Source: an uncultured Collinsella sp. (GTDB lineage: Bacteria; Actinomycetota; Coriobacteriia; Coriobacteriales; Coriobacteriaceae). From it: a stretch of DNA of 13,801 bases. Location of the stretch: contig CAAECT010000153.1 of the NCBI GenBank assembly GCA_900754435.1, positions 1 to 13,801 on the forward strand. The letters are read 5' to 3'. This document shows positions 1 to 6,892 of the stretch, one piece after another. Each line of letters begins with the position of its first letter. The first letter of the stretch is position 1. Made by a program: the position numbers and the translations under genes. The notes below the pieces were generated by a model that made no database searches, had not been told where the DNA came from, and worked only from the letters and a program-made list of their open reading frames with translations.

Positions 1-1
1 G

Positions 2-1651
2 GAGCCCAAGGCCGCCGGCGACGAGGAGACCTTTGCCGCCAAGATGGCCGAGTCCAACGAGATCCGCAACCAGGCCTACGCCAAGCTGCATCACGACATG
101 CAGCACTTTGTGAACGAGGCGAGCGTAGAGCAGCTCACCCAGATCAAGGAGGCCATCGCTGCCTCGGCCGCTCGCGCACAGCAGGCCGGGATCGACGCTA
201 TCGAGGTCCACGGCGACCGCCTGGTGGGTTCGCTGTGCTCGGCAATCCTCAACCAGCGCACCGACGAGTACGGTGGCTCGTTCGAGAACCGCGTTCGCTA
301 CGCGCTGGAGGTCGTCGCTGCCATTAAGGAAGCCGCGCCGCAGCTGATGGTGGAGTACAAGCTCCCCGTGATTATGGAGAACCCCGACGGCACGCCGCGC
401 GGCAAGGGCGGCCTGCAGCCCGACGAGGCCTGCGAGTTCGCCAAGCTGCTCGAGGGCGCGGGCATCGATATGATCCAGGTCGCACAGGCCAACCACACCG
501 GCAACATGGGCGACACCATTCCGCCCATGGGCGCCATGCCCTACAACTGGACGTTGCCCGTGGCCGAGCGCGTCAAGGCTCTGGTCTCCGTGCCGGTGGC
601 AACCGTCGGCCGTGTTGTCTCGGTCGAGGCCGGCGAGAAGATTCTGGAAGACGGCGCGGCCGACATCATCGCCTATGGCCGCTCGCTCATGTGCGACCCC
701 GACATTGCGCTGAAGGCCGCCACGGGTGAGCCCATCCGCGAGTGCCTCAACTGCAACAAGGGCTGCGTCGACGCGATTCAAAATCGCAAGTACATCTCGT
801 GCGTGCTCAATGCCGAGAACGGCGACGAGGCGACCATCGCCATCAAACCGGGCGAGGGCGACAAGAAGATCGCCGTGGTGGGCGGCGGCATTGCCGGCCT
901 GGAGGCCGCGCGCGTGGCGGCCAAGCGCGGCTACGATGTGACCGTTTACGAGGCGAGCGACCATCTGGGCGGCCAGATTGTGCTGGCGGCTGCACCTCCG
1001 CGTAAGGACGAGATCATGCGCTCGGTTGAGTACTACGAGAAGATTCTGCCCGGCCTGGGAGTGAAGGTTGAGCTCAACCATGCCGCTACCGCTGAGGACC
1101 TCAACGCCGCCGACGCTGCGATTGTGGCCGTAGGCGCACACGACGTGGTCATCCCCGTTCCGGGCGCCGACTCGGACAAGGTCGTCTCGAGCTGGGACGT
1201 GCTGGCCGGCAAGGTGGAGCTCAGCGGGCGCGTCGCCGTCATTGGCGGCGGTCTGGTGGGCACCGAGACTGCCGAGTACCTGCTGCAGCACGGCTGCGAG
1301 GTGGCGATCGTGGAGATGCTCGACAAGATTGCCGCGGGCGAGTCCGAGACCATTCTGCCGCTGATTATGAGCGACTTTGCAGAGCACAACGTGGAGCAGC
1401 ACGTGAAGACCCGCCTGACCGCCATTACCGACGAGGGCGTGGAGGCTGTTCGCACCACCGAGGACGGCCCCGAGGAGCCGGTGAAGATCGCCTGCGATTA
1501 CGTGGTGATGGCCGTGGGCTCCAAGGCCAACGCGTTTGACCTGGATGGCGTGACGGTGCCCGTGACCTGCGTGGGCGACTGCTCGGGTGAGCGCACCGCC
1601 GACATTGCGAGCGCCATTCGCACGGCGTATCACGCGGCCAACGAGCTGTAG
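2..1651 (+). CDS. NADH:flavin oxidoreductase / 2,4-dienoyl-CoA reductase-like (FadH/OYE fusion), 5' truncated
   Basis: This is the 3' part of a three-domain oxidoreductase. The frame is open from base 2 and runs upstream of the Met at base 44, so the start lies outside the window; family members are usually about 640-680 residues, so roughly 100 are missing. Numbering from Met44: a TIM-barrel OYE domain fills about 1-230 (RTDEYGGSFENR at 72-83). A [4Fe-4S] motif C-x2-C-x3-C-x11-C begins near 234. An FAD-binding GGGIAG lies at 280-285, and an NAD(P)H-binding GGGLVG begins at about 402. The C-terminus (VGDC, then a helix) is typical of FAD-dependent disulfide-reductase folds. By family, electrons pass from NAD(P)H through FAD and the FeS cluster to FMN, which reduces an alkene-type substrate; the real substrate is unknown. 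The usual HGxxGYL active-site stretch reads HGDRLVGSL (56-64), so the conserved Tyr is absent. It is probably soluble and cytoplasmic. An intrinsic terminator follows. Confidence 0.88.
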   Translation, partial: EPKAAGDEETFAAKMAESNEIRNQAYAKLHHDMQHFVNEASVEQLTQIKEAIAASAARAQQAGIDAIEVHGDRLVGSLCSAILNQRTDEYGGSFENRVRYALEVVAAIKEAAPQLMVEYKLPVIMENPDGTPRGKGGLQPDEACEFAKLLEGAGIDMIQVAQANHTGNMGDTIPPMGAMPYNWTLPVAERVKALVSVPVATVGRVVSVEAGEKILEDGAADIIAYGRSLMCDPDIALKAATGEPIRECLNCNKGCVDAIQNRKYISCVLNAENGDEATIAIKPGEGDKKIAVVGGGIAGLEAARVAAKRGYDVTVYEASDHLGGQIVLAAAPPRKDEIMRSVEYYEKILPGLGVKVELNHAATAEDLNAADAAIVAVGAHDVVIPVPGADSDKVVSSWDVLAGKVELSGRVAVIGGGLVGTETAEYLLQHGCEVAIVEMLDKIAAGESETILPLIMSDFAEHNVEQHVKTRLTAITDEGVEAVRTTEDGPEEPVKIACDYVVMAVGSKANAFDLDGVTVPVTCVGDCSGERTADIASAIRTAYHAANEL

Positions 1652-1726
1652 TTGAACATCGCGGCCAGGCGGGGCGGTAGCACGGATTCGTCTCGCCCGG
1701 CTGTGTCCCGTCGGGTGTCAACCGGT

Positions 1727-1767
1727 GCGGGGCCTGCAAGCGCAGCAGGTCCCGCCCTTTTTGTTTT
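1727..1767 (+). terminator. Intrinsic terminator after the flavin oxidoreductase
   Basis: An 11-bp stem (1727-1737 with 1745-1755, including one G-U pair) and a 7-nt loop are followed by CC, five T, G and four T. It lies 75 bases after the stop at 1651 and should end that transcription unit. Confidence 0.88.
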
Positions 1768-1971
1768 GCTCCGGTGGATGGCAATGCGCGGTAATCATGA
1801 GGAGTGAGGACGTCTACTGCCTTGCAGATCACTCAAAATTATTGGGGGAGGGGTTAATAACTATATCCTCTATACCAAAGGACATAAAGAGATGCCAATT
1901 TTGCTGACAAGCGAATGACGATTAGCTGCGAGTCAGCTACCAGCGTAAATAATCGATAAAGAAATGTCGTA

Positions 1972-1985
1972 ATTTGGTGCCAAAT
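1972..1985. promoter_or_regulatory. Palindrome ATTTGG-TG-CCAAAT, possible operator
   Basis: A perfect 6+6 inverted repeat with a 2-bp centre sits about 65 bp upstream of the candidate -10 element of the next gene. The size and symmetry suit a dimeric repressor or activator site. No regulator family can be named from the sequence, and it may be chance in an AT-rich stretch. Confidence 0.35.
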
Positions 1986-2020
1986 GTTCAGATAACGCCG
2001 CGTCTATTTTAATTAACTGC

Positions 2021-2047
2021 TTTGAGCAAACAGTAAAATGCTACTAT
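2021..2047 (+). promoter_or_regulatory. Candidate extended -10 promoter for the two-HTH gene
   Basis: TG at 2039-2040, one base, then TACTAT at 2042-2047 (4 of 6 to TATAAT) makes an extended -10 element about 45 bases before the start codon. The -35 zone holds the small palindrome TTTGAGCAAA (2021-2030), which could be a weak -35, an operator, or both. The evidence is pattern only. Confidence 0.45.
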
Positions 2048-2091
2048 CTAACTTGCACGTAAGAAAGCAGATTAACGGCTAAGGCTAAGAA

Positions 2092-2496
2092 GTGGCAGGT
2101 ATGTCGGAAGCAACTAGGACTCGCACGCATGCGCCCGAGGTTAGGCAGCGCGCCGTCGAGATCCTCCAAGAGGGGGTCGGTCATCGCGCTCTCGCCGCGG
2201 AGCTTGGCATTCCCCAGGCCACGGCTCGTCAGTGGGCCCGCGCGTATGCCGTGGGCGGTGCCGACGCCGTTCTCAATGCCGGTTCGCATCATCATACCTA
2301 TTCGTACGACGTAAAGCTCGCTGTGGTTAAGGACCGTCTGGAAAACGGCTTGACGGTTCGCGAGGCCATGATCAAGCACAAGATTCCCAGCGAGTCTTCG
2401 GTCAAGGCTTGGTGCCGTCAGTACCGCGAGAGCGGTGAGTCCGCACTGGTCGATAAGCCGCGCGGCCGCAAGCCGCGCGTTAAAAAGGCGGAATAG
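2092..2496 (+). CDS. Small DNA-binding protein with two helix-turn-helix segments (IS3/IS150 OrfA-like)
   Basis: This 134-residue protein has two HTH-like segments, about 16-62 (core LAAELGIPQATARQWAR) and about 72-121 (core IKHKIPSESSVKAWCRQY). A basic tail, PRGRKPRVKK, ends it. The layout matches the OrfA subunit of IS3/IS150 transposases, which bind element ends. However, no OrfB or DDE integrase frame, no terminal inverted repeats and no target duplication are visible. It stands alone with its own leader and terminator, so it may be a domesticated OrfA or a lineage regulator. The start is uncertain: GTG at 2092 has AAGG about 7 bases upstream, while ATG at 2101 would give a protein three residues shorter and has only a weak GGCAGG close by. 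Codon use matches the neighbours, so recent import is not obvious. Target and function are unknown. Confidence 0.72.
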   Translation: MAGMSEATRTRTHAPEVRQRAVEILQEGVGHRALAAELGIPQATARQWARAYAVGGADAVLNAGSHHHTYSYDVKLAVVKDRLENGLTVREAMIKHKIPSESSVKAWCRQYRESGESALVDKPRGRKPRVKKAE

Positions 2497-2508
2497 CGAA
2501 CGGGATGG

Positions 2509-2534
2509 TGCGCCCACGGGGGCGCATTTTTCTT
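2509..2534 (+). terminator. Intrinsic terminator after the two-HTH gene
   Basis: The stem TGCGCCC/GGGCGCA (2509-2515 with 2520-2526) with loop ACGG is followed by TTTTTCTT. It starts 13 bases after the stop at 2496 and separates this gene from the hydrogenase operon. Confidence 0.85.
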
Positions 2535-2621
2535 GCCGCCCCTCTGCTCCAATGCGGACGCGCCCTTACCCCGTACGCCTAAAACTCCCCAGTTGACCGA
2601 AAACCTGCCGCTGCTGCTCCT

Positions 2622-2648
2622 CAATTGAGCTATAACGTTAAACAATTG
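2622..2648 (+). promoter_or_regulatory. Candidate promoter/operator region of the hydrogenase operon
   Basis: TATAAC at 2631-2636 (5 of 6 to the -10 consensus) lies about 40 bases before the first hydrogenase start. No good -35 sits at the right distance. It overlaps the perfect palindrome TAACGTTA (2633-2640) and is flanked by two copies of CAATTG (2622-2627 and 2643-2648) 21 bp apart, about two helical turns. This suggests regulated initiation, but the factor cannot be named. Confidence 0.4.
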
Positions 2649-2676
2649 CAGCGTTTTTGCATGGGGGAGTGATGGT

Positions 2677-5559
2677 ATGACGCTACTGTATTTCCTTACC
2701 CTGTTTCCGCTGGAACCGGCGCTGGGCATGCTGCTCGCGCGCGGTGACCGCGCCCGCGATGCGGTGGGACTCATAGGCTCCGGCATTATCATGGCGGTGA
2801 CAGTTGTAGTCGCCGTCATGTTTTTTTGCACGGGTCCGCAGAGCTTTGAGATTGCCCCCGGTACCTCGCATGCGCTCTCGATCATCAGCTCCGTCATCGA
2901 CGTAATTCTGTGCGCCGTCATCCTGTACAACGCGCACAAATATAAGAGCGTGCTTACCACGGTGCTCGGCATAGTCCAGCTGGTGGGCTCGCTCGCCTTT
3001 GCAGCTATGACGCTGCCCGCGACCGAAGCCGTCACGGCAACGCCGCTCTACCTGGATTACATGAGTGTGATCATGGTGCTTGCCGTCGGCATTGTCGGCA
3101 GCCTGATCTGCGTGTATGCCCTGGGCTACATGAAGGACTTCCAGGCCCATGACGAGCACGAGGCCGCACTGCGCGGGCAGACCGCGCCCGACCGACGCCC
3201 GCAGTTCCTGGCGCTTATGTTCCTGTTCCTCTCGGCCATGTTCGTCATCGTGACGAGCGACAACCTTGAGTGGCTGTTCTGCGGCTGGGAAATCACCACC
3301 GTGTGCTCGTTCCTTATGATTGGCTACACGCGCACGCCCGAGGCCATCAAGAACGCCTTTACCCAGATCATCCTCAACATGCTGGGCGGCATCGCGTTTT
3401 TGGCGGGCCTTATGTTCTTGCACGTTAACGGCATGCCGCTGACCATCTCGGGCATGATTGAGCTTTCCGGCGCCGGAACCGCGCAATCCGCGCTGCTGGT
3501 GATGCCGGTCATCCTGTTGTCGCTCGCCGCACTCACCAAGGCCGCACAGATGCCGTTCCACACGTGGCTGCTCGGCGCCATGGTTGCCCCCACGCCCACG
3601 AGCGCCCTGCTGCACTCGTCAACCATGGTCAAAGCCGGCGTGTTCCTGATGGTCAAGCTGAGCCCGCTCTATGCCATCTATCCCGTGACCGGCTTTATGG
3701 TCACGAGTGTGGGTGCCATCACGTTTTTGCTCGCTGCCCTCATGGCCATCTCGCAGAGCAACGCCAAACGCGTGCTCGCGTACTCCACCATTTCCAACCT
3801 GGGCCTCATCAGTGCCTGCTTGGGCGTCGGCGCGCCCGAGGCCGTGTGGGCCGCCATCTTCCTGATCCTGTTCCATACGGTGGCCAAGTCGCTGCTGTTC
3901 CTGTGCGTGGGCACGGCCGAGCATCATATCGGCAGCCGCAATATCGAGGACATGGACGGTATGTTCAGCCGCATGCCGCACCTGACGCGTCTGATGATGC
4001 TGGGCATCATGGGCATGTTTGTGGCGCCGTTTGGCATGCTCGTGTCCAAGTGGGGCGCCCTGGTGGCGTTCGCGCAGACTGGCAACGTGCTCATGATCAT
4101 GGTGCTGGCCTTTGGCTCTGCCGCGACGTTCTACTTCTGGGGCAAGTGGCTTGCCAAGCTTTCGGGCGTCGACCCCACGGCTCAAAACGTTGAGGTCAAT
4201 GTCCATAAGACCGAATGGATGGCCCTCAACACCATCGCCGCGCTGCTGATTCTGTGCTGCGTGGCGTTCCCGCTCATCTCGAGCGGTCTGGTGTCGCCCT
4301 ATCTCGCCATGGTGTTTGGACGCGTGCCGTACGTTATCGGCAAGGACGCCATGTATCTGATGGTGGTTATCGTGGCTTTTATCGCCGTGGTGCTGCTGAC
4401 GTCGTTCCGCGTGAGCAATAAGCCGCACGTCAACGTGTACCTTTCGGGCGTGGGAACCGACAAATATCGCCATTTCCGCGGCTCGATGGGACACGAGGTG
4501 AAGGCCGAAAAGCGCAATTGGTACTCGGAGGACGCCCTTGGTGAGAAGCGTATTGGTCCCGCGGGTAGCGTCGTGTGCTGCAGCATTATCTTGTTTGCGC
4601 TGCTGTGTTGCGCGTGGATTGGGCCCGAGCGGCTTGCCATGAGCGCGCCCTCGGTGCTGCGCGGCAAGTATTTTGAAGGCTCGGGCGTCGTGGGCATCTT
4701 TATAGGCACCGTGGCGTTTGCCTTGATTGCGCCGCTTGTGGGCGGCCTGATCGACGGTCTTGACCGTAAGCTTTCGGCCCGCATGCAGGGCCGCGTGGGC
4801 CCGCGCCTGTTGCAGCCCTTCTTCGACGTCGCCAAGCTGCTGCGCAAGGCCCCCGCCAGCGTAAATACCATGGACGATACCTACATGGCGTGCGCGCTCA
4901 TCTTTACTGTCGTGGGTGGCGGCATCTTTGTGTCGGGCTCCAACACGCTGCTGTGCGCTTTTATGGTGACGCTTGCCGCGATCTTTGTGGTGTTGGCGTC
5001 CGCCTCGACGCAAAGCCCGTTTGCCCAGGTTGGCGCCGACCGCGAGCTGCTGCAGGTTATGAGTTACGAGCCCGCCGTTCTGCTGATGAGCGTGGGCCTG
5101 TATCTTGCCACCGATAGCTTCGATTCCATCGCCGTGACGGGGCAGTCGGCCCCCATCATCGTGTACAGCGCGCCCATTTTCCTCGCACTGCTCGCGGTGC
5201 TTACCATCAAGCTGCGCAAGTCGCCGTTTGACCTTTCGTACTCGCATCACGCGCATCAGGAGATTGTCCAGGGCGTCGCCACCGAGATGAGCGGCGGCAC
5301 GCTGGCCAAGATGACCCTTATGCACTGGTGCGAGACCGTGCTGTTTTTGATGTGGGTGGGCATGTTCTTTGTTTGGGACAACCCGGTGAGCTGGGTGGTC
5401 GCCCTGGTCGTGATGGCTGCGACGTATTTTGTCGAGGTACTGATCGACAACACCTTCGCACGCAGCACCTGGCGCAGCTGCTTTAGGCTCGGATGGGGCG
5501 TGGCGCTGGTGTTTGGCCTGCTCAACCTTATGCCCATCCTCGTCGATGTGTTTATTTAG
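2677..5559 (+). CDS. Fused Ech-type hydrogenase membrane subunit: antiporter-like (EchA/NuoL) + NuoH-like (EchB)
   Basis: This 960-residue polytopic membrane protein merges two subunits that are separate in known Ech hydrogenases. Residues about 1-645 are NuoL/HyfB-like. Ion-channel residues are recognisable: Glu205 in GWEITTVCSF, Lys288 in LTKAAQMPFHTWL, His313/Lys319 in LLHSSTMVKAG, Lys364 in NAKRVLAYSTISNLG, and His400/Lys404. A loop (about 580-628) and one more membrane helix (about 629-648) lead to the NuoH/EchB part, about 665-960. Its signatures are LDRKLSARMQGRVGPRLLQPF (from 695) and RKSPFDLSYSHHAHQEIVQG (847-866). In this family the antiporter part moves H+ or Na+, and the NuoH part docks the FeS/NiFe arm and passes on its redox energy. 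There is no stop or frame break at the junction. The start is ATG 2677, with GGGGGAG 7 bases upstream. It is the first gene of the operon; the next start is 12 bases after its stop. Family is sure; the ion is not. Confidence 0.93.
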   Translation: MTLLYFLTLFPLEPALGMLLARGDRARDAVGLIGSGIIMAVTVVVAVMFFCTGPQSFEIAPGTSHALSIISSVIDVILCAVILYNAHKYKSVLTTVLGIVQLVGSLAFAAMTLPATEAVTATPLYLDYMSVIMVLAVGIVGSLICVYALGYMKDFQAHDEHEAALRGQTAPDRRPQFLALMFLFLSAMFVIVTSDNLEWLFCGWEITTVCSFLMIGYTRTPEAIKNAFTQIILNMLGGIAFLAGLMFLHVNGMPLTISGMIELSGAGTAQSALLVMPVILLSLAALTKAAQMPFHTWLLGAMVAPTPTSALLHSSTMVKAGVFLMVKLSPLYAIYPVTGFMVTSVGAITFLLAALMAISQSNAKRVLAYSTISNLGLISACLGVGAPEAVWAAIFLILFHTVAKSLLFLCVGTAEHHIGSRNIEDMDGMFSRMPHLTRLMMLGIMGMFVAPFGMLVSKWGALVAFAQTGNVLMIMVLAFGSAATFYFWGKWLAKLSGVDPTAQNVEVNVHKTEWMALNTIAALLILCCVAFPLISSGLVSPYLAMVFGRVPYVIGKDAMYLMVVIVAFIAVVLLTSFRVSNKPHVNVYLSGVGTDKYRHFRGSMGHEVKAEKRNWYSEDALGEKRIGPAGSVVCCSIILFALLCCAWIGPERLAMSAPSVLRGKYFEGSGVVGIFIGTVAFALIAPLVGGLIDGLDRKLSARMQGRVGPRLLQPFFDVAKLLRKAPASVNTMDDTYMACALIFTVVGGGIFVSGSNTLLCAFMVTLAAIFVVLASASTQSPFAQVGADRELLQVMSYEPAVLLMSVGLYLATDSFDSIAVTGQSAPIIVYSAPIFLALLAVLTIKLRKSPFDLSYSHHAHQEIVQGVATEMSGGTLAKMTLMHWCETVLFLMWVGMFFVWDNPVSWVVALVVMAATYFVEVLIDNTFARSTWRSCFRLGWGVALVFGLLNLMPILVDVFI

Positions 5560-5571
5560 GAGGCGGCATCC

Positions 5572-6171
5572 ATGGATCATAAAATGTCGCGCTCGCCGTG
5601 GGTTATTCATTACGACGGTTCGAGCTGCAACGGATGCGATATCGAGGTGTTGGCCTCACTTACCCCGCAGTTCGATGCGGAGCGGTTTGGCGTGGTCAAC
5701 ACCGGCAACCCCAAGCATGCGGATATCTTTTTGGTGACGGGGTCGGTCAATGCCCAGAACCTGCCCGTCGTGCGCCAGATCTACAACCAGATGCTCGAGC
5801 CCAAGTGCGTGGTGGCCTGCGGTATCTGCGCGTGTTCGGGCGGCGTGTTCCGCGATGCCTATAACGTGATCGGCGGCGTGGACCGCGCGATTCCCGTGGA
5901 TGTGTACGCGCCCGGGTGCGCCATTCGCCCCGAGACCGTGATCGATGCCATCGTGGAGGCATGCGGCATCCTGGACCAGAAGGAGGCCGTGATGCGCGCT
6001 GGCGGCGATCCACTTACCGTGGGCGGTGCCGCTACTTGGGACGGTGGCGTTGAGTTGGGCGAGGACGGGTTTGTGGCTGCGGGGGCCGGGGCTGATGGTG
6101 CCGGTGACGGTGTCGAGGCCAACGTGTCCACCAGGTCCGCCGCGCCCGCCGCTGCAAAGGAGGCCGAGTAA
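5572..6171 (+). CDS. Ech-type [NiFe] hydrogenase small subunit (EchC/NuoB-like) with Ala/Gly-rich tail
   Basis: This 199-residue protein carries the proximal [4Fe-4S] cluster that hands electrons to the NiFe site. The four expected ligands are visible: Cys19 and Cys22 (SSCNGCD), Cys86 (in GICACSGG) and Cys116 (PGC). Extra cysteines occur at 79, 83, 88 and 131. Residues about 8-138 match the compact NuoB/EchC fold, with no Tat signal and only one cluster, as expected for group 4 enzymes facing the cytoplasm. Residues about 139-199 are a low-complexity Ala/Gly/acidic tail not needed for the fold. The start is ATG 5572; AGGAGG (5558-5563) overlaps the previous gene's stop and is 8 bases upstream. 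The stop TAA overlaps the next ATG by one base (TAATG), implying translational coupling. Family confidence is high; the tail's role is unknown. Confidence 0.93.
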   Translation: MDHKMSRSPWVIHYDGSSCNGCDIEVLASLTPQFDAERFGVVNTGNPKHADIFLVTGSVNAQNLPVVRQIYNQMLEPKCVVACGICACSGGVFRDAYNVIGGVDRAIPVDVYAPGCAIRPETVIDAIVEACGILDQKEAVMRAGGDPLTVGGAATWDGGVELGEDGFVAAGAGADGAGDGVEANVSTRSAAPAAAKEAE

Positions 6172-6887
6172 TGCAAAAGGCTATCTATACCACCGTCGGG
6201 ATCGACGAGCTCCTGTCGCATGTCCAGGCGCTCAAGGGCGTCGGCGCGCGCTTTGTGCAAATGCACGCCGAGCGCAACGTCGACGACGGCACGTATCGCC
6301 TGGTCTATACGTTTATCAACGTTCGTGTTGCTCAGGAGCAGATTGCGCAGGACGGCAGCTATGCGATCGAGAACCTGGTGGTTGAGGGAATTAATCAGTA
6401 CCAGGAGATTCCGTCCATCAGCTCGTACTATCCGGCAGTATTCCCGTTTGAAAACGAAGCGCACGACCTGTTTGGTCTTGCCATCACTGACATGCAGATT
6501 GACTTTAAGGGCTTTTTCTACCAGGTCTCGACTACCGAACCCATGAGCGTTATCACGCCCGAGGTGAAGGCCGCGCGCGAGAAAGCCATGAAGGTGCGTG
6601 CCGCTGCCGAGGCCAAGGCGCGCAAGGCCGCGGCCGAGAAGGCCGCCGCCGCTGCGGCTGCTGCAGGGGAGGGTGCTGCGAGCACAGGCGATGCCGCGGG
6701 CGCCTCTGCTCAGCCCGCTGCGGCTGCCGGCTCCGATGCTCAGCATGATGAGGTCGCTGCGAAGGCCGCGCTCAACGCTGCCGAGATGGAGGCAAAGCTC
6801 GCCGCCATGGATCCCGAGAAAGCGGCCAAGGTCCGCGCGGCGCTTGCCGCCAAGGCCGCCCGCGACAAGCAGAAAAAGGAGGCGTAA
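6171..6887 (+). CDS. Ech-type hydrogenase NuoC-like subunit (EchD) with long alanine-rich extension
   Basis: This 238-residue protein has an N-terminal NuoC/EchD domain at about 1-128. The family signature reads SSYYPAVFPFENEAHDLFGL (84-103), with Glu96, Asp99 and Phe-Gly in the conserved places. By family it is a structural subunit next to the large subunit in the cytoplasmic arm and carries no cofactor. Residues about 131-238 are dominated by Ala with Lys, Arg and Glu. They form two likely charged helices (about 131-157 and 195-238) around a flexible Ala/Gly/Ser stretch; a compact EchD would end near 130. The start is ATG 6171, with AGGAGG about 7 bases upstream and a one-base overlap with the previous stop. 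The next gene begins 5 bases after the stop. The extension could be a linker, assembly arm or coiled coil; nothing in it shows catalysis. Confidence 0.9.
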   Translation: MQKAIYTTVGIDELLSHVQALKGVGARFVQMHAERNVDDGTYRLVYTFINVRVAQEQIAQDGSYAIENLVVEGINQYQEIPSISSYYPAVFPFENEAHDLFGLAITDMQIDFKGFFYQVSTTEPMSVITPEVKAAREKAMKVRAAAEAKARKAAAEKAAAAAAAAGEGAASTGDAAGASAQPAAAAGSDAQHDEVAAKAALNAAEMEAKLAAMDPEKAAKVRAALAAKAARDKQKKEA

Positions 6888-6892
6888 GGTCC

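Larger units (their letters stand above)
1768..2091. other. AT-rich intergenic region upstream of the two-HTH gene
   Basis: No convincing gene is present here; the short open frames lack good ribosome sites or read back through the terminator. From about 1830 the sequence becomes markedly more AT-rich than its surroundings. It holds three short inverted repeats: TAGCTG/CAGCTA (1923-1928 with 1934-1939), ATTTGG/CCAAAT (1972-1985) and TTTG/CAAA (2021-2030). A candidate extended -10 promoter follows. The region is probably the control region of the downstream gene. Confidence 0.6.

Noticed and set aside
1725..1907. 60-codon open frame on the + strand after the oxidoreductase
   Set aside because: It begins inside the terminator stem and encodes no recognisable sequence; there is no ribosome-binding site.
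3619..5610. Long open frame on the - strand opposite the fused hydrogenase subunit
   Set aside because: It is a shadow of a GC-rich coding strand. Its translation is rich in His, Arg, Gln and Gly with no domain, and the + strand protein is unmistakable.
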